From assembly GCA_021018815.1 (NCBI GenBank), contig JAITYX010000004.1, forward strand, positions 10,910,501 to 10,974,500: a stretch of 64,000 nt of DNA. Reading direction: 5' to 3'. The notes below the pieces were generated by a model, which had not been told where the DNA came from, made no database searches, and saw only the letters and a program-made list of their open reading frames with translations. Source of the stretch: Talinum fruticosum (Eukaryota; Streptophyta; Magnoliopsida; Caryophyllales; Talinaceae). The translations under genes were made by a program, and so were the position numbers. This document shows, one piece after another, positions 38,416-49,700 of the stretch (position 1 is the first letter of the stretch; each line of letters starts with the position of its first letter).

Positions 38416-39503
38416 TTAGCGTTTGGTTGGATGCAATATAATAAAGGTATAATGTAATAATTATGTAATATAATTATATATGTAATGTAATGAGATAATA
38501 ATTACATTAATATGTTTGGTTATATAAAAAGTGTAATGTAATCACAAAGGTAATGAATTATTTCAATGGCAAAAAATAATAATTAAGTTACTGTAGTGGA
38601 GATAAATATTATTTACATAAAAATTTAAGCTACATATTTAGATTTGAGCTTTTTAAAATATTTTTTATTAAATAATCAAGTTTTCTTTCTTTCGTGGCAA
38701 ATATCAGTTATATTATTTTAATGACAATAAATATCATAATAGAGATAAATGTTATCCACATGAAAATATTTTATAATCAAAATCATATTTGAGATTTTTT
38801 TAATCTTTTCTATCATATTTTCTATTTTTTTTGTGGCAAAAAAGATCAAATGGATTATTCTAATGGCAATAAATGTTTGTCGTAGTGAAGATAAATGTCA
38901 TCCAAATAACAAAGTTTTAAACTCTAAATTTATATTTGAGCTTTTTTTTAATCTTTTCTATCACATAATTAAGTTTTGAATTTTTTTCATTGATAAAAAT
39001 ACCAACTGAAATTAGTTTATTGATGATAAATATTTATTGAATTAAAGATAAATATTAACAAGCAAAAAAATTTGATCTAAAAATTTTAATTTAAGCTTCT
39101 TGTATCTTTTTAATTAAATAGTTAAATTTTGAATCTAAAATGTTGAAGTTGAATTTTTCTCTTAATGATCAACAAATCATATCATATACTAAGATAATAG
39201 AAGAAAGAAAATCAAGTTCCTTCTCAAATGGATGAATTTTTTTCTTGCCAAGGAGGAGGGAGAAAACAAATATGGAATAGAGAGAGATAATTATTGCAAG
39301 TGTATTAAAATTTAATCATAAGGATGGATATAATCATGATTGTTTAGTAAATGTTTAAATAATTGTAATTGCATAGGTAGAGGTTAATGAGATTACAATG
39401 CAATTTTAATTGCATTACAAAGTTGTAACCAAATATGTTAATATAATAACCATTATCAATTTAATTACATTACCACTTTGATTACATTGAAACAAACATG
39501 CCC
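38416..39503. mobile_element. 1.1 kb foldback element with internal tandem repeats
   Basis: The left end (AGCGTTTGGTTGGATGCAAT) and the inverse of the right end (GGGCATGTTTGTTTCAATGT) are similar, and both continue into TAATGTAAT-rich arms. The middle (38567-39060) holds about four copies of a diverged unit of roughly 150 bp containing AGATAAATGTTAT, ATTTGAGCTTTT and a TTAAGTTTT block. Target duplication not clear. No coding capacity. Confidence 0.65.
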
Positions 39504-39649
39504 TATAAATGATAACCTCATTTCACGCTTTCACTAGCCAGAAGCAAGTTTGTAACTGACACTTTTGTTCAAAGTACAAAACACAACACATAATATCATG
39601 CTTATACAACATTATTATTAAAGACAATGGAGCATGCCGGAGATTGAAA

Positions 39650-42600
39650 TCAAAGAAGCCACCAAAGAAGATGCCGCTCTACAAAATCAAACCATACTTC
39701 TCGCCACTGGGGATTCATGCCTAATACAACAATAGTTGCCATGAATGCTACAAAAGATGACATGCCCAAGCTCCAAAAGAAGTCTTCCATATCAAATGCC
39801 ACATCTCCATCGGGAGGAAGTGCACTGGGTGGGGCTGAGTTGCATGATTTTCTCAGGGTTGGCCCGCAAAGTCTGGGATTTCCAAGATAGTTGTAGTCAT
39901 CAAAATTCGCAAATTGTCCGGAGTCAGGTGTTCTACCTGTCAAGTTATTGTATGACACATTGAAGATCTCCAAGAAGTTAAGCTCGACAAGTTGATGAGG
40001 GATCACACCGCTCAGGATGTTGGAGGAGAGGTCTAAGCTCTCAATCTGTTTCAAATTGGAGAAACTACTGGGAATGGACCCAGACAAGTTGTTGTGTGAC
40101 AAGTTTAGTGAATGCACATGTGACAAGTCTCCCCATTCTTGTGGTATGGGACCACTGAGTTTGTTATTGGACAAATCCAATCCTGACATAAGTTTAAGAA
40201 CACCACCTACGAAGATCAAATACTGATTCTTTAACAGGACCCCCACTTCTTCTGGTGCAGCAAGAACCATAACATCCGCATAATATGCTTTTTGTTGTGT
40301 ATAGGCTATATTCCATTCTTGATTGCTGTGATTTAATGCAATGGATCTCACACCAAAAGACATATTTGCAAAATATGCAAGTAGCCCTCCAGATAATTGG
40401 TTACGTGAGAGATCTAATATATCAATATCTTGTAACTCACACAGCTGAGGTGGGATTTCTCCCTCTAAATTATTTCCACTTAGTAGAAGTACCTGCAACC
40501 TTACTAGCTTGTTAATCCATGACGGGATGCTCCCTGAAAGTTGATTATCCCTCAGATCAAGCGTTATTAAGTTTGACCCATTTAATAACGCATTTGGTAT
40601 GGGCCCTGTCAGACTGTTCTTTTGCAAGTGCATATAACCCAATGAAGGGTAGTTTGAGCATGAAGGCACTGGACCCGTGAAATTATTCTGGGAAAGATCT
40701 AAAAACTTCAGATCATGCAGGCTACATATTTCTGTCGGAATTTGGCCTTGAAAATTATTGTTGGAAATGGACAGTATATTTAACTCGGAAAAGTTAGATA
40801 TCCAAGTAGGAAGGGGGCCCTTCACCTTGTTGTTCGACAGTTGCAGGTCAATTAAAGGACTGTAGAGCAGGGAATCCTTGATTGCCCCGCCAAACTTATT
40901 GCTACTAAGCTCCAAGAACATTAATCGTGTTAGGTTCATATGCTGTGGAATTATATCCCCTTCTAGACTGTTGTATGATAACATTAATAGACCCAAGGAA
41001 GCACAATCACTCAGCAATGACTTTGGCAATTCACCGGAGAAGTTATTGTGTGACAAATTCAAAGTATGTAATTCTGTCATGTTTCCTATTGAAGACGGAA
41101 TATTTCCTTCCATACGGTTCCCTGATATGTTTAAAAACTTGAGTGTGGGAAACAGCAAGCCAATATCTTCAGGGAGCATACCTTGAATATCATTGCTTGA
41201 AATATCGAGGGCTTCTAAGTACAAGTTAGTATAAGGAGGCAACTGAAAGTATCCTGTAAAAGAGTTGTTCCTCAGGATCACGGTATCGAGCATAGAGTTA
41301 TTGTTGAGCAACCAAGTGGGGAAAGTTCCCACCAAGCCATTGTCAGAGAGGCCAATGTAACTCAGATTGGATTGATGTGTCAAGAACTTGGGAATAGCTC
41401 TACCGAGTTTGTGGTTTAGACTACAACCTCCTACGCCCAGGTACTGCAACTGAAATGCTGGTCGCCATGATACATCCTCTGTTTCTACCTCCAATCGGTT
41501 TCTTGAAAGGTCTAAAACTTGAAGCTGCGAGATGTTGGCGAAAGTGCTCAGTGACAATTTGCCTTCAAAATTGTTACCTGATAGGGGCAGGTTCACCAAA
41601 GATTAAGGTAACCAATAGGGTTGATAAGTGAATCAAGGTCATGTAAAAGTCAATAATCAGTAGGATTGACAGTGACTATATATATATATAATTTTTAGAC
41701 TTTTATTCGTTTTCATTTACTTTTATTAAAAAAATAAGCTAACAAGGTAAGTAATAAAAAATAAGCAAAAATGATGAAAATTCAGCAAATAGAGTCTCAA
41801 AAGGCCAAACTCTTCGTGTCACTGCCATGATGAACTATCTGCAAACCCTAGAAAACCATTTGCAAAAGTTTTAGAAGTTCAAGATCAAATTTCGGAATTA
41901 TTCCGCTCAAATTCTAACGGTCAATGACTTTCTAGGGCCTGAATGTCAAACTTTTCAGGGATCTTATACAATGATCCCTTAGATTTTTTTAGGTTAAATA
42001 TCAATTAAAAAAATTTCAAAATTATAAGGGACCACGACCATGGAAATTATTATAATTTATATAAATTATGATAATAAATAGAATTTAATTATTTTTCAAT
42101 GTATCAAATTGGGTAAAATTAGGGATGATAATGGGTTTTGGACCCGATCCAAATTCGACAGACTCAACCCGAATTAGCGGGTTTATGTTCAAAAATTTGG
42201 ACCCTATGGGTCCGGGTCCAAGTGATATTAAATGGGTATAGGTCTGGCTCTAAAATTTGGACCCGGACTCATACCCATGGACCCGATTAAATTTTTTTAC
42301 ACATGATTTAAGCTTTTCTTGCCCTAATTCTCTTAAACAATTCAATCACTCTTTGCCTCATTCGCTCATTATCAATCATCTTGCATAACTTTCAAACACT
42401 TTCTCTAACTTTTTTTTTTCAAATTTGTTCACTTTGCTTGATTTTTTAATATTTGTTTTAAGGGTTATTAACATCCATACCCCTCGTACTATGTTGCAAT
42501 CATTTTTCTGCCCATGTCGTATTGAAAATTATTTTCATACCCCTTGACCTTACTTGACATATTAGAGTTGTAGGTAAAGTTGGGATTTTAAGTTGACCGG

Positions 42601-45302
42601 AAACGTGAAAAGACTAAAATGCCCTTCCTTAAATGAACCCCACCTTTGCTTTCTTCTCTGCTTCATCATCAACAACTCAAAAGTTACTTCTCCCTTTGAC
42701 TCACTCTCTCTCCAAAGCCCAATTCACCTCCACCCACCACCTCCTCAAGTCCACTCGCCGCTATGTCCGCCGCCCGCCACCAATGCAAAACCCATCGTAA
42801 CCAACAAGTCTCCCTCCCTCTCTCCCCCTGGAGCGACTACACCCTCACCTTCACTCTCAACTCGCAAACTCTCTTTGTCTACATGGACACGAGAAGCGAC
42901 ATCGTATGGTTCCCCTGTTCTCCCTTCGAATGCATCCTCTGCGAAGGCAAGTTCGAGCCCGGCACTCTCTCTCCTCTCAACGTCTCGAAAACCTCTCTCC
43001 TCCCGTGTAAGTCGAGAGCATGCTCCACCACTCACTCTTCTCTTTCCTCCTCCGACCTCTGCGCCATGGCCAAGTGCCCGCTTGAGGACATCGAGACCTC
43101 CGATTGCGCGAACTTCGCGTGCCCTTCAGCAGACGATCAAGTTTTCTTGGTCTAGTATGAAGCCCTCATCAATCACTCTCTCTCAATCCATGGAATCGGA
43201 TTCAACCAAAGAGAATCGGACCCCTTCAATGGCGGAATCCCTGTTTCAATCAAATCTTCAGCCTCCATTAATCCTCTTCAAACCAATACTTCTATTACCA
43301 ATACCCAACAATCAATCCCCGGTTCCAAAGTGGGTCTTCCGAACAAGATGGACAATATTTCGGATGAAAGAAATCTTGATTTATAGATTGAAGAAATTGA
43401 GAAGGAGATCATTCGGTTGTCTTCAAGATTAGAGACATTTCGGCTTGAGCAAGCAAAGAGAAATGCAAAGGCAATGGAGAAAAGGGGCAGGACAGTGGCG
43501 GCCAAGTTCATGGAGCCGCCAAAACAGGGCACCAAGAACTTTGAAGAATACAGCAAGATTGAAGAACCGATGAGTTTGAGTGCCAAATCAAAGACACCCG
43601 AAGTGGATTAAGCTTGGGGCCAGCTGAAATCATGAGAGGAGCAAGAAGGGGGATCGGTCTTGGCTCAGCAGAGATTTATTCGACCATGAAAACCCCTGTT
43701 CAGCCTTCCTCAAACAGGAGGAAATCTTGCTATTAGAAGCTTCATGACATTGATGAATTGGAGAGAGAGAAGGATAACTGAATAAAATAATGAAAGGGTA
43801 TTTTCGTCTTTTAACTATTCCGGTCAACTTTAAACCCTAAGTTTGACTACAATTGTAATATGCTACTAAAGTCGGGGGTTGAAAATAATTTTCAATACGA
43901 CATGGGTAGAAAAATGATTGCGAGCATACTACGAGGGGTACGGATGTTAATAATCCTTTGTTTTAATTTGTCATTTTATAAATTATTAAAGTACATGTGT
44001 GAAAAATAAGAAATTTGTGTTGCCTACGAATGTCTAATAATATTAAATGTGGAAGAAGAATAATAAGATTACGTTGTTTCTTAACAATTTAAGCTTGAAA
44101 TAGTCTAGACCTATTTAGGACCCATTTAGGACCTATGGACCGAGTAGACCTATCGGGTCCGGGTATGGGTCCATACTTCATAGAATCGACGGATCCGGGT
44201 CAGGTTTGAGTCCAAATTCAACAAAATTAAACAGATCTGGGTATACTTGGACTCGATCCAAACCTACTCATTTTCATTCCTAGATAAAATGCTAGTTTCA
44301 TATAAAAAGACCAACCAATCTCATTAGTGCTTAGTTTACCGTTTGTTTTCATGGTCTATTTTCATTTTAAAAGCCAATAAATAAAGAAACAAACATGCCA
44401 GAAAAATAGGAATTAGAAAACATAAACTACATAAAAAAATGTTGATAAATTAAGATGAAGAGAATAAGTCCTGAATTCAGAACATATTATGAGATGCTGG
44501 ACTTCTTACCAGAGAGATCAAGATACTCGAGGGAGGAAAAGTTTTGGAGACATGAAGGTACATTGCAATTAAAATTGTTCTCGCTTAAATCCAACGTCAA
44601 TAAATTTTTTAATTCGCAAAGACCTGTAAAACAAGTACAAACGATCAAATGTCTATACTAGATTACCATCTATTATTTTAACAAGTATAACAGTATGTTA
44701 TTTTGATAATTAGTGACCGCTCTTTGAAAAAAATATTTATAAATAGTCTTATATAAGACGTATTTTTTATTTCTTATTATACGGAAGTGGACTGATTCAG
44801 ATGGGAAGGCTGATACAAGTGTTTTTTTATGAGGGTATCAACACAGCCTTATCCCAAGGGTAAGTCAAGTTTAACTAATACGAAGGTTTAATAATGAGAG
44901 AAACAATATGACCATGCATATATACATACCATCCTCGCCGACAAAACCAGTGATGCCGTTGCTTGATAAATCGAGGCTTATGAGCTCCTCAAAAGGCTTG
45001 AACAACGTCATATTAAACAACCACGAGCGCTGCGTATCCTCTGTATACGCTATTGACCTGAGATTAAGCGCAGTTACACGTCCTGTGGTGGGATTGCAGT
45101 GAACATTCCACCCATCACAACGAGCTTCAAAGTAGTCCACCATATCGTCTGGACTTCCTGAAATGACGTGTGCTTTCATGTAGGATTTGAGTTCAAGTAA
45201 AGCAAGCCTCTCTTCTTCTACGGAACTTTCTACATAATAATAAACGTTACCTATAATCAGAACCGCAGCTAAGATCATGCATTTTCTCGAAGCCGACCTC
45301 AT
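39650..45302 (-). CDS. LRR receptor-like protein gene E, intact reading frame
   Basis: The only member that reads through. Exons: 45302-44930, 44623-44510, 41577-39650; total 2415 bp, 805 codons including the stop. All junctions GT-AG, phase 1. The start at 45302 (MRSASRKCMILAAVLIIG) matches the paralog position; an upstream in-frame Met is at 45371. The N-cap is unusual: ARCDGWNVHC replaces NCCTWxRVxC, so one cysteine is missing. All four small LRR exons are absent and exon 1 joins directly to the GLCELKN exon. The large exon is split: LEYLDLSG and NNFEGKLSL, contiguous in paralogs, are separated by a 2.9 kb intron filled with nested transposons. The C-terminal half is standard: island, LRRs, cap NPRLCGPTLRKSC, short acidic stretch, helix (FFWSLGMSSFVAFMATIVVL), WWLL. 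Likely a shorter RLP; splicing of the large intron is inferred. Confidence 0.85.
42633..43155 (+). pseudogene. Captured aspartic protease 5' fragment
   Basis: Frame from 42633 begins MNPTFAFF, with LLPLTHSLSKAQF; after a shift near 42760 the frame at 42763-43155 has FVYMDTRSDIVWFPCSPFEC, LPCKSRACSTTHSSLSSSDL and CPLEDIETSDC. These match the N-terminal part of plant A1-family aspartyl proteases of the At4g16563 type. The active-site motif DTGSD reads DTRSD, which would abolish catalysis, and the fragment stops well before the second Asp. Non-functional as an enzyme. Confidence 0.8.
43160..43780 (+). pseudogene. Captured fragment of an unidentified host gene
   Basis: A frame at 43417-43611 reads SSRLETFRLEQAKRNAKAME, a charged probable coiled coil, preceded in another frame by DNISDERNLD and IEEIEKEIIRLS and followed after a stop by RRGIGLGSAEIYS. 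Codon-like sequence and helical charge pattern indicate a former exon. I do not recognise the parent gene. Confidence 0.55.
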
Positions 45303-45774
45303 GACTGGCTTGTTAAATACAACCCGATATGTATTTATGTGTGAGACAAAGTTGGTTTCCTCAGCTTCCAAATTCTCTAAGGGTGTGAAGATTAATGTAA
45401 GTTAATCTGGTTTGTTTTATACTTAAAAAATATTATACTTGAAGCCGTCTGGTCAACTGAAACTTCAAATGAATAATTAATGTGGGCAATGAAGATATTG
45501 ATTTTCTTGTTTTCAAATAGGCGTAGGGTAGTGGCTATATTTTTCTCGACGAAATTTCTGCGATGCGGTAAGATTGAGGGAGACTGACGTGGTTATGAGG
45601 GTGGTTGAGCAAATTTCTGGTTTGGAGGTTTTCAAAGTGAATTATATTACGGTAGTGCGGGTAGTGACTGGTTCAAACCATTTTCTTCAGGAAAGATTAA
45701 AGAGGGAGACTTGAATTTCTGATGGCAGCACCAAATATCTAAATTGATCTCCATTCAACTTCGTTTTAAATTCC
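45303..45774. other. Upstream region of gene E
   Basis: No gene. About 45.6-45.7 kb matches the duplicated upstream block seen near 37.3 and 51.45 kb (TTCAAACCATTTTCTTCAGG here). Confidence 0.5.
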
Positions 45775-46285
45775 TTATGTAAAATAAATACGAATCAGTA
45801 CTAGCATAGTAAAGCAAGTCTCTCTTGTTTTAACCTGTTTCAGATTTGGGAAGCTGAGAGGGATGGAACCTGACAAGCAATTATGTGACAAGTTTATTGA
45901 ATGGACATGTGCTAACTCTCCCAATTCTGATGGTATAACTCGGTTGAGTTGGTTACGGGACAAATCCAGTCCCGACATAAGTTCAAGATAGGTACTGCTT
46001 CTTTACCAAGACCTCCACTTCTTCTGATACAGTGACACATAGAGGATCACTTCAGTCATGCATGTTAACATCTACCGGTTGAATGTAGTATGGGGCATTG
46101 GTTTTGGAACCACAAGACATATTATCTAAGCATGCCAGTATTCCTCCAAATGAGCAGTTGTGTGAGAAATCTAATATGTATATATCTCACAACTGGCATA
46201 ACTCATGCAATATTACCATGGAAATTATTTCCACTGAGTAGAAGTACTTGTAGCTTCAAAAGCTTGTTAATCCATGGCTTTCATC
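45775..46285 (-). pseudogene. RLP fragment (island and late LRRs)
   Basis: Minus-strand remnant: MSGLDLSRNQLNRVIPSELG, VHSINLSHNCLSGSIPLSF and NLKQV in one frame, with broken pieces of the preceding LRR and island up to about 46280. It ends after NLKQV without cap or membrane helix. A decayed gene copy between E and F. Confidence 0.78.
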
Positions 46286-46726
46286 AGTTGTCAAGGCTAA
46301 TCAAGCTAAATTCCTTCAAAAAATATATCTATAATAAATAAAAGAGGAGGAGATTCAGTTTAATGTGTAACCAGTTAATTCTGACATTGTGTTCAGATCA
46401 GTTGAATCAACTTAGTTTTTCTCCTCTCCTAACTGCTGGGGGACTAATTGATCTGCTTCCTGTGATGTTCTATAACAATCAAACTGCCAACAATATTTTA
46501 CTTCTCTGCTTACTGTAATAACAAAAGGAAACCTCAATGCTTTGCTATCCCAGAATTTTGGGCAAACTAAGGAATTCTACAATGTTAGAATTAATCATCT
46601 GTTCATTTCACATATAAAAAGTCAAATAAACAGTTCCTACTGATATGAGATGAGCACAACAGACAAGCTTAACAGCATACTGAAATAACATCGAAGAAAA
46701 AGATGATGAGTATAAAAAGGTCTAAA
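46286..46726. other. 3' flank of gene F
   Basis: No gene. 46590-46726 is closely similar to 33330-33455 (3' flank of D), with shared ATGAGGTGAGCACAACA-like and CAAGCTTAACAGCATACTGA blocks. Confidence 0.6.
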
Positions 46727-49700
46727 TTAAATCAGCCACCAAAGAAGATGCCACTCCAGAAAACCAAACAATGCCTCCCGCCACTGTGGATTGATGGCTA
46801 GCACCAAAATTGTTGACATAAATGCAATGAAAGAAGCCATGGCAAAGCTCCATAAGAAGTCTTCCATGTCAAGTGCTCCTACATCTCCATCTTCTTTGGC
46901 AGTAGTGCTGGCAGGGGAAGGCAGTGAATCGGCTGGGACTATATCACAAGATTTATTCAGGGATGGCCCACAAAGTCCGGGATTCCCAAGGTAGATCGTA
47001 TCATCAAAAGTCGCAAACTGTCCTGTATTAGGAGTTCTCCCTGTTAAGTTGTTGTACGACACATTGAAAATCTCCAAGAAGTTAAGCTCAACCAGTCGTC
47101 CTGGAATCATGCCACTGAGGTTGTTGTAGGAAAGGTCTAAGCTCTCTACTTCACTTAGATTAGAGAAACTGCCAGGGATGGGCCCTACCAACCTGTTATG
47201 TGACAAGTTCAGTGAACGAACATGTCGTAGTTCTCCTAGCTCGGATGGAATGACACCACTAAACTTGTTGCAGGACAAATCCAATCCTGACATAAGTGCA
47301 AGACCATTATCTTCATAAGTCATGAACTGATTCTTTACCAACAAATCCATTTCTATTGTTACAAATACGTATAGCAGAAGACCTCCATTATCTCCTATTA
47401 TTACTGGTATACTTCTGGTGGTCAGTGTCATTAAGGGATATATGCCAATAAACATACTAGCAAAGCACTTAAGTATTCCTCCGGATAGGTCGTTGTTTGA
47501 GAGATCTAACACGTTAATAGCTTGTAACTTGCACAACTCATTGGGAATTTGACCATGAAAATGATTTCCAGCAAGTAAAAGTGCTTGCAGGCCCAAAAAC
47601 TTGCTGATCCACTGTGGAATACTACCTGAAAGTTGATTATTGCTTAGATCAAGTACCACTAGAGCTGAGGAGCTCGATAACGCACTTGGCAAAGATCCTG
47701 TGAAATTGTTATCATGCAGAAGCATAGTTTCCAAGTTAGAAAAATTGGAGCAAGAAGGTATAGATCCAGTGAAGTTGTTCTGTGAGAGGTGCAAATGTGC
47801 CAGCCCCTGGAGCTTGCATATTTCTGCAGGGATTTGGCCTTGCATAATGTTTTCTGATACAGATAATGTCATCAAAAAGGAGAAATTGCCAATCCAGCTT
47901 GGAAATGACCCATTTACCTTGTTGTTGGATATGTCTAAGACTGACAAGATTGGGCTTTTTGGAGGCCATCCTTGATTGTCCCATGGAATCTATTGTTGCT
48001 TAGCTTCAATGCCTGTAATGTTGGTAGGTTCATATGCTCTGGTATTATTTCCCCTTGCAGGTTGTTGTCACTTAGTAGCAATACCACCAAGGATGTACTA
48101 TCACTAAACAATCTTGTTGGTAGCTCTCCCGACAAGTTATTGAAAGATAGATCGAGTACTTCAAGTCGTCTCATGTGGGCTAGGGAGGCCGGTATAGATC
48201 CTTCAAAATGGCACCCGGACATATTTAAATTTATAAGCTGGGGAAATAAGAAGCCAATATTTTCAGGCAACTTGCCAGAAAAATTGTTGCCTGATATTAT
48301 CAACGTATCCAAGGGATGCCTAGAATACGAAGGCAATGCTGCTGAGTCCATTTCTAGGTCTAAATCTCTAAGCATAGAGCCATTATATGATAACCATGAG
48401 GGGAAAGGCCCAACAAAGTCATTGTCCGCAAGGTTAATGTAACTTAGGTTGTGTTGTTGTGAGAAGAACCTGGCAGCAGCCCCGTTCCAGTTGTTCAGAC
48501 CACAACCTTGTAAGCCTAGGTACTGCAACTGAAATGAGGACTGCCACAATATATCTCCAGTATCAACTTTTAACTTGTTTTTGAAAGGTCTAAAAACTGA
48601 AGCTTTGAGAGGTTTGCAAAAGAGCTCAAGGACAGTTTGCCTTCGAAATGGTTATCTGAGAGGTCCAGGTACTCCAAGTAAGACAGATTGCGGAAAATGT
48701 TAGATAATGACTCTTCTGTGGGATTATTTATCTGATTAAGTGAGAGATCAAGAACTTGTAGGGATGACAAGTTGTGAATACATGAAGGTAGAACACCACT
48801 GAAATGATTGTTTGATAGATATAACTGTGTAAGATTCTTCAGGTCACAAAAACCTGCAAGGAAGTGAAATCATCAAAAACAAACATGATTACTTGATTCT
48901 GCTCTAGGGTTTGCAGATGATTAGTTACCTTGTAGGTGACCGTGAAACGAACTGTAGGTCAAATCTAATACCTGAAGCTCTCTCAGATTTATTATTTCTG
49001 TAGCCAGGAGAAATTAAAGTTAGAAAGAGCTCAAGTTTGGCCTGAACTATACAACCTCACAATCTAGAAATTTTCTTACCTCGTATGGAACCTCCTAAAA
49101 ATAATTATAGCTCAAGTCTAATACTTGTAGCTCTCTCAGATTTGCTAATTCTGCAATGAGAGGAAATTAATCAGCAAAAAACATCTGAGTTTCATCATCA
49201 TTTTAAGTTAAGGTACAAATTTTGTTCTCTTCTATTTCATCACACACCTTTCCTCCCTTATAAAAGCTCCAATATGATTTTTTGGGATGTATAGTTCTAT
49301 GTGTAGGCATGAAATCAGTATCTTAGTTAGTAGAGATTGATGCTTGCAGAGGTAAGGTTGCTTACATTTGGATCTCCTCAAATCTCAGGAAAGTGGGACC
49401 CACATTGAGAGTTGTAGTCGTAATTGTAGAGCAAGTAAACAGGTGGTGAGGTTGGGTCAGATTGATATTAATGCTTCTTTCCAACGGTAAATTTCCACAA
49501 AAGAATTGATCTGAATGTAACCTATTACCTATATAACAGATGGTTCGAGAAACCTTGACCGTGTATCTGACTTGCTTAATATTCTTGTAACCTGCTTCTA
49601 ATCCATTTATTACTCATTGAAGTGAATAGGTTTAAAACAAATTCATGAATATTAGGTTGAATCTTTATGACAGCACATCTTAGATATGTAAACTAATACA

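Larger units (their letters stand above)
42452..43966 (+). mobile_element. Pack-MULE carrying two host gene fragments
   Basis: Element 42462-43956 (1495 bp) with inverted repeats of about 165 bp (42462-42630 and 43790-43956; ends GGGTTATTAACATCC and GGATTATTAACATCC) and a perfect 10-bp duplication TTTGTTTTAA (42452-42461 and 43957-43966). No transposase. Inside, on the plus strand, are a piece of a pepsin-like aspartic protease gene and a piece of a second, unidentified gene. Long TIRs, a 9-10 bp duplication and captured exons define Pack-MULEs. Confidence 0.9.
42112..44290. mobile_element. hAT-like non-autonomous element, in gene E intron
   Basis: Element 42120-44282 with ends TAGGGATGATAATG and the inverse TAGGAATGAAAATG, flanked by GGTAAAAT (42112-42119) and GATAAAAT (44283-44290): an 8-bp duplication with one mismatch, as in hAT elements. 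The arms are rich in GGGTCCGGGTC-type motifs. The arms total only about 670 bp; the middle is the inserted Pack-MULE. Confidence 0.8.

Noticed and set aside
34721..48442. Long plus-strand frames opposite the RLP large exons (for example 34721-35029, 40878-41186, 47972-48442)
   Set aside because: They are antisense shadows; LRR codon periodicity keeps the opposite strand open. Their translations are similar to each other only because the genes are paralogs.
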